This document shows, one piece after another, positions 1 through 8,007 of a stretch of DNA of 64,000 nucleotides. The notes beneath the pieces are model-generated. The model had not been told where the DNA came from and did no database searches. It saw only the letters and a program-made list of their open reading frames with translations. Positions within the stretch are counted from its first letter, which is position 1; each line of letters starts with the position of its first letter. The stretch is from Silvania confinis (GTDB taxonomy: Bacteria > Pseudomonadota > Gammaproteobacteria > Enterobacterales > Enterobacteriaceae): assembly GCF_025564085.1 (NCBI RefSeq), contig NZ_JAMGZJ010000078.1:62001-126000 (forward strand), in the 5' to 3' direction. The position numbers and the translations under genes were made by a program.

Positions 1-98
1 CGAATTAATTGCATTTCCCTCTGCTGTTTACCTTCCCTTACCTGAATTAAATTAATCGCGTTCTGTCGCGTATTCATTCAACCACTAAAAATAACTGG

Positions 99-184
99 CT
101 AATTTTGAAGATTATTTTAAGTGAATATTCTATCTGGTGCGCCTTGTTACAACTGGCAATCAAATATGTGCACTTCGTCATAAT
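99..184. promoter_or_regulatory. chiP upstream control region with CRP-like and AT-rich motifs
   Basis: The 339 bases before chiP hold no gene. A CRP-like dyad, TGTGC-N6-TCATA, lies at 167-182 and matches 8 of 10 core consensus positions. Around 99-131 are AT-rich TTTT/ATTATTTTA stretches of the kind seen in NagC operators; E. coli chiP is NagC-repressed. The motif matches are seen in the sequence; assigning the proteins is inference, and the NagC match is weak. Confidence 0.35.
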
Positions 185-321
185 CCTGACTTTTGATCGC
201 TAAAAAGGATTGATAATTCGCGTCGCGAAAAATAGTCTACAGGCAGTAGATGTAAACGAGTATTTCCGCTTACGTCGACTTTTTACTTTTTGTTTTTTCG
301 CCGTTTTAGGCGCTTTTAATA

Positions 322-332
322 CGTCAAAGAGG
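322..332 (+). promoter_or_regulatory. ChiX sRNA pairing site over the chiP ribosome-binding site
   Basis: CGTCAAAGAGG sits 7 bases before the chiP start codon and includes the Shine-Dalgarno. It is the exact complement of the CCUCUUUGACG seed of the E. coli sRNA ChiX as I recall it. In E. coli, ChiX silences chiPQ until chitobiose induces a decoy mRNA. The complementarity is direct; the presence of chiX elsewhere in this genome is assumed. Confidence 0.6.
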
Positions 333-339
333 ATTAACT

Positions 340-1746
340 ATGCGTACGTTTAGTGGCAAACGTAGTGCGCTTGCATTGGCTATTGCCGGTGTAACAGCAA
401 TGTCTGGCTGGATGGTCTCACCGAAGGCCCAGGCCGAAGGTTTTGTCGATGATTCAACGCTGACGGGCGGTGTCTATTACTGGCAGCGTGAGCGTGACCG
501 TAAAGATGTCCAGGAAGATAAATATAAAACCAACCTGGCGCACTCCACCTGGAACGCCAACCTTGATTTCCAGTCCGGCTATGCCGCAGACATGTTCGGT
601 CTTGATCTGGCCGCCTTCACCGCGATCGAAATGGCGGAAAACGGCGACAGCGGACACCCGAACGAAATTGCTTTCTCCTCCAGCAATAAAGCCTACAAAG
701 AGGACTGGTCCGGCGATAAGAGCGGGATCAGCCTGTACAAAGCGGCAGCAAAATTTAAATACGGTCCGGCCTGGGCGCGCGCGGGTTGGCTTCAACCAAC
801 CGGTCAGACCCTGTTAGCACCGCACTGGAGCTTTATGCCGGGTACTTACCAGGGCGCGGAAGCCGGGGCGAATTTTGACTACGGCGATAGCGGGGCGTTG
901 AGTTTCTCCTACATGTGGACCAACGAATACAAAGCGCCGTGGCACCTCGAGATGGACAAGTTCTATCAGAATGACAGAAAGACCCGCGTCGATTATCTCC
1001 ACTCCCTCGGCGCGAAGTACGATTTCAAAAACAACCTGATTCTGGAAGCGGCATTCGGTCAGGCCGAAGGCTATATCGACCAGTACTTTGCCAAAGCCAG
1101 CTATAAGATGGATGTGGTGGGCGGCCCGCTCTCAACCAGCTACCAGTTCTACGGTACCCGTGATAAAGCCAACGATAACACCGTCAATGATATCTACGAC
1201 GGCACCGCCTGGCTGCAGGCGCTGACCCTGGGCTACAAAGTGGGGCAAGTGGATTTACGCCTCGAAGGGACCTATGTCAAAGCGGAAGGACAGCAAGGCT
1301 ACTTCCTGCAGCGTATGACCCCAACCTATGCCTCTTCTAACGGTCGTCTGGATGTCTGGTGGGATAACCGCTCCGACTTTAACGCCAACGGCGAAAAAGC
1401 GGTCTTCTTTGGCGCAATGTACGATCTGAGCAACTGGAACCTCGCAGGCTGGAGCGTCGGTGGCTCATATGCTTACGCCTGGGATGCGAAGCCCGCAGAC
1501 TGGTTTATCAACAGCGCCGGCCAGCGTGAAGACAACCCGTCGAACAAAATCAAAGAGTCGGCTTACAGCCTTGACGCGATCTACGTCCTGCAGGACGGTC
1601 GCGCGAAAGGTACCATGTTTAAACTGCACTTCACCCAGTACGACAACCACTCCGATATCCCAAGCTACGGCGGGGGTTACGGCAACATCTTCCAGGATGA
1701 GCGCGACGTGAAGTTTATGGTTATCGCCCCATTCACTATCTTCTGA
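340..1746 (+). CDS. chiP: Chitoporin ChiP (OprD-family outer membrane channel)
   Basis: A 468-residue outer membrane porin that lets chitooligosaccharides into the periplasm. Residues 1-32 form a Sec signal peptide (basic start, hydrophobic core, cleavage after AQA). The mature protein alternates aromatic and polar residues as in beta-barrels and ends in Phe, as barrel proteins recognised by BamA do. Length agrees with E. coli ChiP (YbfM). The start is fixed by GAGG 5-8 bases upstream and by the signal peptide. It is followed 43 bases later by chiQ, its operon partner. Translation is probably blocked by ChiX pairing across the ribosome-binding site. Confidence 0.93.
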   Translation: MRTFSGKRSALALAIAGVTAMSGWMVSPKAQAEGFVDDSTLTGGVYYWQRERDRKDVQEDKYKTNLAHSTWNANLDFQSGYAADMFGLDLAAFTAIEMAENGDSGHPNEIAFSSSNKAYKEDWSGDKSGISLYKAAAKFKYGPAWARAGWLQPTGQTLLAPHWSFMPGTYQGAEAGANFDYGDSGALSFSYMWTNEYKAPWHLEMDKFYQNDRKTRVDYLHSLGAKYDFKNNLILEAAFGQAEGYIDQYFAKASYKMDVVGGPLSTSYQFYGTRDKANDNTVNDIYDGTAWLQALTLGYKVGQVDLRLEGTYVKAEGQQGYFLQRMTPTYASSNGRLDVWWDNRSDFNANGEKAVFFGAMYDLSNWNLAGWSVGGSYAYAWDAKPADWFINSAGQREDNPSNKIKESAYSLDAIYVLQDGRAKGTMFKLHFTQYDNHSDIPSYGGGYGNIFQDERDVKFMVIAPFTIF

Positions 1747-1789
1747 TGATGCTTCTGGCGGGGCGAGCCCCGCCAGAACGGAGACCGCT

Positions 1790-2122
1790 ATGTTGAAAAA
1801 AATCCTGCTTGTCGCGGCAATAGCCGCAGGGCTTACCGCTTGCGCAGAGCCGCAGACCCAGAAAGAAGATTCACGTCTGAAAGAGGCCTACAGCGCCTGC
1901 ATTAATACCACCGAAGGATCGCCGGAGAAAATCGAAGCCTGCCAAAGCGTGCTCAACGTGCTGAAGCAAGAGAAGGCGCACCAGCAGTTTGCGACCCAGG
2001 AAACGGTCAGAGTGGCGGATTACCAGGCCTGTATTCAGGCGCGTAAAACCGGTAACGATCAGGAAGTCACAAAGCGCTGTGACCAAATCTGGAAGGAAAT
2101 TCGCAGTAATAACAGCAAATAA
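1790..2122 (+). CDS. chiQ: ChiQ lipoprotein
   Basis: A 110-residue lipoprotein. The first 17 residues are a lipoprotein signal and the lipobox LTAC puts the acylated Cys at residue 18. Asp is not at +2 (AEP follows), so outer-membrane sorting is expected. The mature part is charged and helical, with four further Cys residues in two spaced groups. It is the second gene of the chiPQ operon and ends at a strong terminator. Its exact function is not established; a role alongside chitoporin is inferred from the operon. Confidence 0.88.
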   Translation: MLKKILLVAAIAAGLTACAEPQTQKEDSRLKEAYSACINTTEGSPEKIEACQSVLNVLKQEKAHQQFATQETVRVADYQACIQARKTGNDQEVTKRCDQIWKEIRSNNSK

Positions 2123-2135
2123 TCAGCTGTGTCTA

Positions 2136-2170
2136 AGCCCGGTATGCGTTTGCGCTGCCGGGCTTTTTTT
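2136..2170 (+). terminator. Rho-independent terminator of chiPQ
   Basis: AGCCCGG (2136-2142) pairs with CCGGGCT (2158-2164), followed by a run of T. It lies back to back with the fur terminator. Confidence 0.85.
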
Positions 2171-2172
2171 AT

Positions 2173-2200
2173 AAAAAAAAAGCCAACCGTCAGGTTGGCT
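2173..2200 (-). terminator. Rho-independent terminator of fur
   Basis: On the minus strand AGCCAACC pairs with GGTTGGCT (2181-2200), followed by eight T residues. It is 17 bases past the fur stop codon. Confidence 0.88.
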
Positions 2201-2217
2201 CAGAGTGTGCGGATGAT

Positions 2218-2664
2218 TTACTTCGCGTCGTGCGCGTGGTCATCTTCAGTACAGTCACCTTCGGCGCAGTGGCCGTACAGGTACAGACTGTGGTTGGTCA
2301 GACGAATGCCGTGACGTGTAGCAATTTCACGCTGACGGGATTCGATAGAGTCGTCGCTGAATTCAATCACTTTGCCACAATCCAGGCAAATCAGGTGATC
2401 GTGATGATGCTGCTGCGTCAGTTCAAAAACGGATTTCCCGCCTTCGAAGTTGTGACGCGTGACGATGCCAGCGTCATCAAACTGGTTCAGTACACGGTAG
2501 ACCGTAGCCAGACCAATCTCTTCGCCCATGTCGATCAGACGCTTGTATAAGTCTTCCGCACTGACATGATGGTTATCCGGACCCTGAAGCACTTCCAGAA
2601 TTTTTAACCGTGGAAGCGTGACTTTCAGCCCGGCCTTCTTTAATGCGGTATTGTTGTCAGTCAT
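2218..2664 (-). CDS. fur: Ferric uptake regulator Fur
   Basis: A 148-residue Fe2+-dependent repressor, the same length as in E. coli. The N-terminal winged helix (about 1-82) contains the ATVYRVLNQF recognition region. The C-terminal dimer domain has the HHHDH metal cluster (86-90) and the structural-zinc pair C93/C96 in CLDCGK; a second CxxxxC pair is near 133-138. It lies downstream of fldA on the same strand, an arrangement linked to shared superoxide and iron control in E. coli. A Fur-box-like palindrome over its promoter suggests autoregulation, and the overlapping uof frame suggests translational coupling. Confidence 0.97.
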   Translation of the reverse strand: MTDNNTALKKAGLKVTLPRLKILEVLQGPDNHHVSAEDLYKRLIDMGEEIGLATVYRVLNQFDDAGIVTRHNFEGGKSVFELTQQHHHDHLICLDCGKVIEFSDDSIESRQREIATRHGIRLTNHSLYLYGHCAEGDCTEDDHAHDAK

Positions 2665-2743
2665 GCGGAATCTGTCCTGTTGCTAAACGATTCACTTCTA
2701 TAGAAGAAGTGACAGAAAGTGCACCTGAGAGAATGCGTCTCAT
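2657..2743 (-). CDS. uof: Fur leader peptide Uof
   Basis: A 28-codon open frame, starting ATG and ending TGA, whose last 8 bases overlap the start of fur. Length and position equal those recalled for E. coli uof (upstream of fur), whose translation is coupled to fur and is the target through which RyhB lowers Fur synthesis. The peptide starts MRRILSGALS and ends GQIPHD. Its ATG overlaps a TATAAT hexamer, so a transcript starting from that -10 would omit the start; expression must come from a promoter further upstream or from fldA read-through. Confidence 0.6.
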   Translation of the reverse strand: MRRILSGALSVTSSIEVNRLATGQIPHD

Positions 2744-2747
2744 TATA
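2729..2747 (-). promoter_or_regulatory. Fur-box-like operator and -10 of fur
   Basis: The minus strand reads TATAATGAGACGCATTCTC, about 14 of 19 matches to the classic Fur box. It includes the TATAAT -10 hexamer (2742-2747). The corresponding E. coli position is the fur autoregulatory site. The motif match is direct; binding is inferred. Confidence 0.6.
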
Positions 2748-2903
2748 GAATTGCCATGGCTGAATGAAAACTGCAAGTCTCAAGCAAAGTATGCTTATAA
2801 AAACGTGGTACCGCCAACAAACTTGTTACAGGGTGACCCGTTTGAACCTGGTTGATTGTACAGGTATGACAGCAAAAGTTAAAAATTTGTAGCAATTATT
2901 TTG

Positions 2904-2947
2904 ATTGATAATACCTATCAATGCGGCGCAACCAGAGGTTACGCCGC
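2904..2947 (-). repeat. Inverted repeats between fldA and fur
   Basis: Two structures lie just past the fldA stop. ATTGATA-N5-TATCAAT (2904-2922) is a perfect 7-bp dyad. GCGGCG(C/T)AAC with a 5-base loop (2923-2947) makes a 10-bp stem on the minus strand with one U-G pair. There is no U tract, so it is either a 3'-end stabiliser or a weak terminator allowing fldA-fur read-through. Confidence 0.55.
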
Positions 2948-2954
2948 CACAACA

Positions 2955-3485
2955 TCAGGCGTTGAGGATGTCGTCGAGGTGCAGCTCTTCGCGGATCTGC
3001 TTAACCCATTTGTCCACGCGCTCTGCGGTCAGCTCCGGCTGGCGATCTTCGTCAATGGCCAGGCCTACGAAGTTATTATCATCAGCCAGACCTTTAGAGG
3101 CTTCGAAGTGGTAGCCAGCGGTTGGCCAGTGGCCCACGATCACTGCGCCACGCGGTTCAATGATGTCGCGAATGGTGCCCAGCGCATCGCAGAAGTACTC
3201 TGCGTAGTCTTCCTGGTCGCCACAGCCGAACAGGGCAACCAGTTTGCCATTGAAGTCGATCTCTTCCAGAGACGGGAAGAAGTCGTCCCAGTCGCACTGC
3301 GCTTCGCCGTAGTACCAGGTCGGGATGCCCAGCAGCAAGATATCGTAACCTGCGATGTCTTCTTTGCTGCTTTTCGCAATGTCATGCACATCGGCAACGT
3401 CTTTACCAAGCTGTTTTTGAATGTTTTTCGCGATGTTTTCGGTGTTACCGGTGTCGCTGCCGAAAAAAATGCCGATGATTGCCAT
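2955..3485 (-). CDS. fldA: Flavodoxin 1
   Basis: A 176-residue FMN electron carrier, the E. coli FldA length. It serves IspG/IspH, MetH, BioB and pyruvate formate-lyase activation. The FMN phosphate loop is SDTGNTEN near residues 10-17, and the isoalloxazine-binding WYYG and CGDQEDYAEYF segments are present. The open frame extends 21 codons upstream, but MAIIGIFFG is the family start and AGAGGTT precedes it. Confidence 0.96.
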   Translation of the reverse strand: MAIIGIFFGSDTGNTENIAKNIQKQLGKDVADVHDIAKSSKEDIAGYDILLLGIPTWYYGEAQCDWDDFFPSLEEIDFNGKLVALFGCGDQEDYAEYFCDALGTIRDIIEPRGAVIVGHWPTAGYHFEASKGLADDNNFVGLAIDEDRQPELTAERVDKWVKQIREELHLDDILNA

Positions 3486-3640
3486 GAGTAAAATAACCTC
3501 TTGAAACTTAATAGTATGGTGGCGCAATTTAGCCACGGATAAGGGCAATCATAGCAGAACAGAGAAGCCTGCGGAAACTGCTATCGCGCAGGACTGCACT
3601 CTGTGCTACATGAAAGCAACAAGAAGGGGAGTTTTCTGAC

Positions 3641-3928
3641 TTACGCTTTGTCGTGCCATTTCTCGAGCTGCAGGATCAGCATCTCTTCGATAAGCTCACT
3701 GCGGCTGATGTCGCGGGCATTTGCCAGCTCGTTCAGCGCATCGACGGCGTCCGCATTGAGTTTCAGCTCGACGCGTTTAAGCCCACGACTTTTATCGCGT
3801 TTGAGCTGATTGCGCTTATTTATGCGCAGCTGTTCATCACGCGAATGCGGATTGGTTTTCGGTCGTCCCGGGCGCCGCTCATTCGCGAACAGATCTATTG
3901 TTGTGCGGTCCGTGTTTTCTTTGGCCAT
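3641..3928 (-). CDS. ybfE: YbfE, small ribbon-helix-helix-like protein
   Basis: A 95-residue, strongly basic protein. The N-terminal half is rich in Arg/Lys (ERRPGRPKTNP); the C-terminal half (VELKLNADAVDALNEL, then ISRSELIEEML) looks like a ribbon-helix-helix DNA-binding or dimerisation fold. E. coli YbfE is described as a LexA-regulated gene, but I see no CTG-N10-CAG box in the 128 bases upstream here. Function unknown. It sits between ybfF and fldA on the same strand. Confidence 0.85.
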   Translation of the reverse strand: MAKENTDRTTIDLFANERRPGRPKTNPHSRDEQLRINKRNQLKRDKSRGLKRVELKLNADAVDALNELANARDISRSELIEEMLILQLEKWHDKA

Positions 3929-4016
3929 GATTCTGAGACTTCGGGGGAAACAAGACGCCCTGCTAAAGCCCGGGCGATAAGCGCGCCATCATACATCACC
4001 GAAAACGGCACGCCAA

Positions 4017-4044
4017 CGACTGGTGGCCCGCAGGCGACCAGTCG
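4017..4044. terminator. Hairpin between ybfF and ybfE
   Basis: CGACTGGT (4017-4024) and ACCAGTCG (4037-4044) form an 8-bp stem with a 12-base loop, 13 bases past the ybfF stop. The T-rich tract lies on the plus-strand side only, so its use as a ybfF terminator is doubtful. Confidence 0.35.
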
Positions 4045-4056
4045 CTCTCTTTTTAA

Positions 4057-4830
4057 TCAATTTTCGATGTCAGCGAGGTAACGGCGGATGGCGCGCAGGA
4101 CGGCGTCGGGTTTTTCGGCATGCACCCAGTGTCCGGCACCGGCAATCACGTGCGCCCGCGCCTGCGGGAATTGCGCCAGCAGCGCGTCCCGATACGCTTC
4201 GGTAACGTAGGGAGAATTGCCGCCGGGAATGAACAGCGCCGGGTGCGACCAGGCGGGGACCGGCTGCCAGCCAACGATGTTGTTGTACTGATCCCACAGC
4301 GCCGGCACGTTAAAGCGCCACTCACCGTCAACAAAGGATTTCAGTAAAAACTGCACCACGCCTTCTTCATCCAGATGCTCGCGCATAACAGCAGCGGCCT
4401 GCTGGCGGCTACTGACCCCGGCATCCGTCACGGCGTTGATGGCGGCGAAGATCTCATCGTGGCGGCGCACGGCGTAATCCACCGGGGCAACATCGATCAC
4501 CACCAGACCGTCAATACGCTCTGGCGCGAGTGCGGTCAGCGCCATCACCGCTTTACCGCCCATGGAGTGGCCAATCAGCGTCGCCTTTTCAATATTGTTG
4601 GCGTCCAGCGTATCCAGCAGATCCTGGGCCATATCGGCGTAGGTCATCTGCGCCGAGCGCGGTGACTGACCGTGGTTACGCATATCCACCTGCAGGAGAG
4701 CGTGGTCCGTCATCAGATCCCGTGCCAGCACGCCCAGGTTGTCCAGGCTGCCAAACAGGCCGTGAACCAGCACAATGGGAGAATTATTGTGCGGCGATTG
4801 TGCAGATTGCGCTCGGGTATTCAATTTCAT
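4057..4830 (-). CDS. ybfF: Alpha/beta-hydrolase esterase YbfF
   Basis: A 257-residue soluble esterase. HGLFGS near residue 24 gives the oxyanion hole, GHSMGG near 89-94 the nucleophilic Ser, and AGAGHWVHAEKP near 230-241 the catalytic His. E. coli YbfF hydrolyses short-chain acyl and thioesters such as palmitoyl-CoA and malonyl-CoA; the physiological substrate is unsettled. It is divergent from seqA across 183 bases. Confidence 0.92.
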   Translation of the reverse strand: MKLNTRAQSAQSPHNNSPIVLVHGLFGSLDNLGVLARDLMTDHALLQVDMRNHGQSPRSAQMTYADMAQDLLDTLDANNIEKATLIGHSMGGKAVMALTALAPERIDGLVVIDVAPVDYAVRRHDEIFAAINAVTDAGVSSRQQAAAVMREHLDEEGVVQFLLKSFVDGEWRFNVPALWDQYNNIVGWQPVPAWSHPALFIPGGNSPYVTEAYRDALLAQFPQARAHVIAGAGHWVHAEKPDAVLRAIRRYLADIEN

Positions 4831-5013
4831 GGCAAAGTTCTTTTTTTACGTATGTCAGGTTAGGGTATTATGGTGACCATTCTGCCGCCCGGCTGCAAGG
4901 AAACAGTTAAATCTGACTTTTGCCGCCATCCTGGTTTGACGCTATCCGCTGTTGGGTTTAGACCTTATACTCCCAACGACTTGTATTCAGATAAGATATC
5001 GCACTGGATTAAG

Positions 5014-5556
5014 ATGAAAACAATCGAAGTTGATGACGAGCTCTATCACTATATTGCCAGCCAAACCCGGCATATCGGCGAGAGCGCGTCCGACATTTTA
5101 CGGCGCATGCTGAAAGTTTCCGCCGCCTCACAGTCCGCCGCGCCTGTTGCCAAAGACGTGCGCCAGCCCACCGTTGTCGCGCAGGAAAAGCCGCTGAACC
5201 CGGCAAAAGACAAGGTGCGTGCGATGCGCGAGCTGCTGCTGTCTGACGAATACGCGGAACAGAAAAAAGCCGTTAACCGCTTTATGCTGGCGCTGTCTAC
5301 ACTCTATTCACTGGACAACAAAGCGTTTGCTGACGCCACCGAGTCCCTGCACGGTCGTACTCGCGTTTATTTCGCCGTCGATGAGCAGACGCTTTTACAG
5401 AATGGTAATCAAACTAAACCCAAACAACTGCCTGGTACAACGTACTGGGTGATCACCAATACCAATACCGGGCGCAAGCGCGGCATGATCGAACACATCA
5501 TGCAGTCGATGCAGTTCCCGGTGGAATTGACTGATAAGGTTTGCGGTACAATTTAA
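5014..5556 (+). CDS. seqA: Replication sequestration protein SeqA
   Basis: A 180-residue protein (E. coli 181) that binds hemimethylated GATC sites and delays re-initiation at oriC. Residues 1-35 are the oligomerisation domain, followed by a Pro/Ala-rich linker. The C-terminal DNA-binding domain (about 63-180) has the TPK and NTNTGRK loops that contact hemimethylated GATC pairs. The frame is open 48 codons further upstream; MKTIEVDDELY is the family start. The pgm start is 24 bases after its stop, so the two are probably co-transcribed as in E. coli. Confidence 0.95.
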   Translation: MKTIEVDDELYHYIASQTRHIGESASDILRRMLKVSAASQSAAPVAKDVRQPTVVAQEKPLNPAKDKVRAMRELLLSDEYAEQKKAVNRFMLALSTLYSLDNKAFADATESLHGRTRVYFAVDEQTLLQNGNQTKPKQLPGTTYWVITNTNTGRKRGMIEHIMQSMQFPVELTDKVCGTI

Positions 5557-5580
5557 CCCTTGCATCAGAAGGACCAGGCA

Positions 5581-7221
5581 ATGGCAAATCACAATCGTGC
5601 GGGTCAACCTGCACAACAGAGCGATTTGATTAACGTCGCCCAGCTTACCGCTCAGTACTACGTGCTGAAGCCAGAAGTGGGCAATGCAGAACACGCAGTG
5701 AAGTTTGGTACGTCTGGTCACCGTGGCAGCGCGGTTCGCCAAAGCTTTAACGAGCCGCACATTCTGGCCATTGCCCAGGCCATCGCGGAAGAGCGCGCCA
5801 AAAATGGCGTCACCGGACCGTGCTACGTCGGTAAAGATACCCATGCCCTGTCAGAGCCTGCTTTTATTTCCGTACTAGAAGTGCTGGCGGCCAACGGCGT
5901 CGATGTGGTGATTCAGGAAAACAACGGCTACACGCCGACCCCTGCCGTGTCCAACGCGATTCTGGTGCATAACCAGAAGGGCGGTGCGCAGGCCGATGGG
6001 ATTGTGATCACTCCGTCGCACAACCCGCCGGAAGATGGCGGCATCAAATATAATCCGCCAAACGGCGGCCCGGCGGACACCAACGTCACCAAAGTGGTCG
6101 AAGACCGTGCTAACGCTCTGCTGGCCGATGGCCTGAAAGGCGTGAAGCGAATGACGCTGGGCGAGGCGATGGCCTCAGGTCATGTTAAAGAGCAGGATCT
6201 GGTCCAGCCGTTTATTGAAGGGCTGGCAGATATCGTCGATATGGCCGCGATCCAGAAAGCCGGTCTGAAACTGGGCGTTGACCCGCTCGGTGGCTCCGGT
6301 ATCGAATACTGGCAGCGTATCGCGGCGCACTACAAGCTGGATCTGACCATCGTTAACGATCATGTCGACCAGACCTTCCGCTTTATGCACCTTGATAAAG
6401 ACGGCGCGATCCGTATGGATTGTTCCTCCGAGTGTGCGATGGCCGGTCTGCTGGCGCTTCGCGATAAGTTCGACCTCGCGTTTGCCAACGACCCGGACTA
6501 TGACCGCCACGGTATCGTCACCCCTGCGGGCCTGATGAACCCGAACCACTATCTGGCTGTTGCCATTAACTACCTGTTCCAGCATCGTCCACAGTGGGGC
6601 AAAGACGTGGCCGTCGGCAAAACGCTGGTCTCCTCGGCGATGATTGACCGGGTGGTTAACGATTTGGGCCGTAAACTGGTTGAAGTGCCGGTTGGTTTCA
6701 AGTGGTTTGTTGACGGTCTGTTCGACGGCAGCTTCGGTTTTGGCGGCGAAGAAAGCGCGGGTGCCTCCTTCCTGCGCTTTAACGGCACGCCGTGGTCCAC
6801 TGACAAAGACGGCATTATCATGTGCCTGTTAGCAGCAGAAATCACTGCGGTAACCGGTAAGAATCCGCAGGAGCATTACAACGAGCTGGCTGCCCGTTTC
6901 GGTGCCCCGAGCTACAACCGTCTGCAGGCATCGGCCACTTCTGCCCAGAAAGCGGCCCTGTCTAAGCTCTCTCCAGAAATGGTGAGCGCCAGCACCCTGG
7001 CCGGTGACCCCATCACCGCACGCCTGACGGCAGCGCCGGGTAACGGCGCGTCGATTGGCGGTCTGAAGGTGATGACTGACAACGGCTGGTTCGCGGCGCG
7101 TCCGTCCGGTACGGAAGATGCGTACAAAATTTACTGTGAAAGCTTCCTCGGCGAAGAGCACCGTCTGCTGATCGAGAAAGAAGCGGTTGAGATTGTCAGT
7201 GAAGTATTGAAGAACGCATAA
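5581..7221 (+). CDS. pgm: Phosphoglucomutase
   Basis: A 546-residue alpha-D-phosphohexomutase interconverting glucose-1-phosphate and glucose-6-phosphate, needed for glycogen/UDP-glucose synthesis and galactose use. TPSHNPP carries the phosphorylated Ser146. The DPDYDRH loop binds Mg2+, GEESAGASF contacts sugar, and [10 protein letters not shown] near the C-terminus binds phosphate. The start follows AGAAGGACC; an in-frame TTG seven codons upstream is ignored. Confidence 0.97.
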   Translation: MANHNRAGQPAQQSDLINVAQLTAQYYVLKPEVGNAEHAVKFGTSGHRGSAVRQSFNEPHILAIAQAIAEERAKNGVTGPCYVGKDTHALSEPAFISVLEVLAANGVDVVIQENNGYTPTPAVSNAILVHNQKGGAQADGIVITPSHNPPEDGGIKYNPPNGGPADTNVTKVVEDRANALLADGLKGVKRMTLGEAMASGHVKEQDLVQPFIEGLADIVDMAAIQKAGLKLGVDPLGGSGIEYWQRIAAHYKLDLTIVNDHVDQTFRFMHLDKDGAIRMDCSSECAMAGLLALRDKFDLAFANDPDYDRHGIVTPAGLMNPNHYLAVAINYLFQHRPQWGKDVAVGKTLVSSAMIDRVVNDLGRKLVEVPVGFKWFVDGLFDGSFGFGGEESAGASFLRFNGTPWSTDKDGIIMCLLAAEITAVTGKNPQEHYNELAARFGAPSYNRLQASATSAQKAALSKLSPEMVSASTLAGDPITARLTAAPGNGASIGGLKVMTDNGWFAARPSGTEDAYKIYCESFLGEEHRLLIEKEAVEIVSEVLKNA

Positions 7222-7245
7222 CAGCGATTCTGGTGCGGGCTGATG

Positions 7246-7280
7246 CCCTCACCCCGGCCCTCTCCCGCGGGGAGAGGGCG
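7246..7280. repeat. Interspersed CCCTCACCC/GGGAGAGGG palindromic repeat, copy 1
   Basis: CCCTCACCCCGGCCCTCTCCC followed by GGGGAGAGGG forms a GC-rich foldback. A second copy lies at 31094-31129. The family is common in enterobacterial intergenic DNA. It sits between pgm and the shared terminator. Confidence 0.7.
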
Positions 7281-7290
7281 CAAACACAAC

Positions 7291-7320
7291 AAAACGGCAA
7301 CCTTCGGGTTGCCGTTTTGT
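7291..7320. terminator. Bidirectional terminator between pgm and kdpE
   Basis: AAAACGGCAACC (7291-7302), a TTCG tetraloop and GGTTGCCGTTTT (7307-7318) make a 12-bp stem with T tracts on both strands, serving the convergent pgm and kdp units. Confidence 0.93.
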
Positions 7321-7329
7321 TTTCCGTCA

Positions 7330-8007
7330 TCAGAGCATAAAGCGATAGCCAATCCCGGTTTCAGTGAGTAAATGCCGAGGGCGCGCGGGATCGACTTCCA
7401 GCTTCTGGCGCAGATGCCCCATATAAATGCGCAAATAGTGGCTATGCTCCACCGCGTTCGGTCCCCAGACCTGGCTTAACAGCTGGCGCTGGGTGAGCAC
7501 TTTGCCGTGATTGTTAAGCAGGACCGCCATCAGACGAAACTCAATCGGCGTCAGGTGAATTTCTGCTTCGCCATGCAGGATGCGGCGCGCGGCCAGATCA
7601 ACGCGAATATCCGAAAAGGTAAACACCGGTTCGGAAGGCGCGGCGACGCTGTGACGGCGCAGAGCGACCCGCAGGCGGGCCTGCAGTTCGCCAATGCCAA
7701 AGGGTTTGCTGAGATAGTCGTCGGCACCGGCATCAAGGGCGGCAATTTTGTCTGTCTCTTCGAGACGCGCAGAGAGCACAATAATCGGCATCTGGCTCCA
7801 CTGGCGCACCTCGCGGATAAAATCGAGGCCATCGCCGTCGGGCAGGCCGAGATCGAGGATCACCAGGTCCGGTTTGCGGGTCGCGGCTTCAATCAGGCCA
7901 CGCTGGAGCGTACCGGCATCGTGGACGCGCAAGCCTTCACCTTCCAGCGCGGCGCGCAGAAAACGGCTGATAGCGAGTTCATCTTCAACAATCAGAACGT
8001 TAATCAC
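7330..8007 (-). CDS. kdpE: Response regulator KdpE
   Basis: A 225-residue OmpR/PhoB-family activator of kdpFABC, identical in length to the E. coli protein. In the receiver domain the acidic pair is E8/D9, the phospho-acceptor is D52 (VILDLGLPDG), and the conserved Lys lies in SKPFG. The C-terminal winged helix (about 128-225) includes LTPIEFRLM and the HYLRIYMGHLRQKL recognition helix. The first 4 bases overlap the end of kdpD, so the two genes are translationally coupled. Confidence 0.96.
   Translation of the reverse strand: MINVLIVEDELAISRFLRAALEGEGLRVHDAGTLQRGLIEAATRKPDLVILDLGLPDGDGLDFIREVRQWSQMPIIVLSARLEETDKIAALDAGADDYLSKPFGIGELQARLRVALRRHSVAAPSEPVFTFSDIRVDLAARRILHGEAEIHLTPIEFRLMAVLLNNHGKVLTQRQLLSQVWGPNAVEHSHYLRIYMGHLRQKLEVDPARPRHLLTETGIGYRFML

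Noticed and set aside
3929-4056. LexA box for ybfE
   Set aside because: A CTG...CAG pair exists at 4019-4033 but the spacing is 8 rather than 10 bases.
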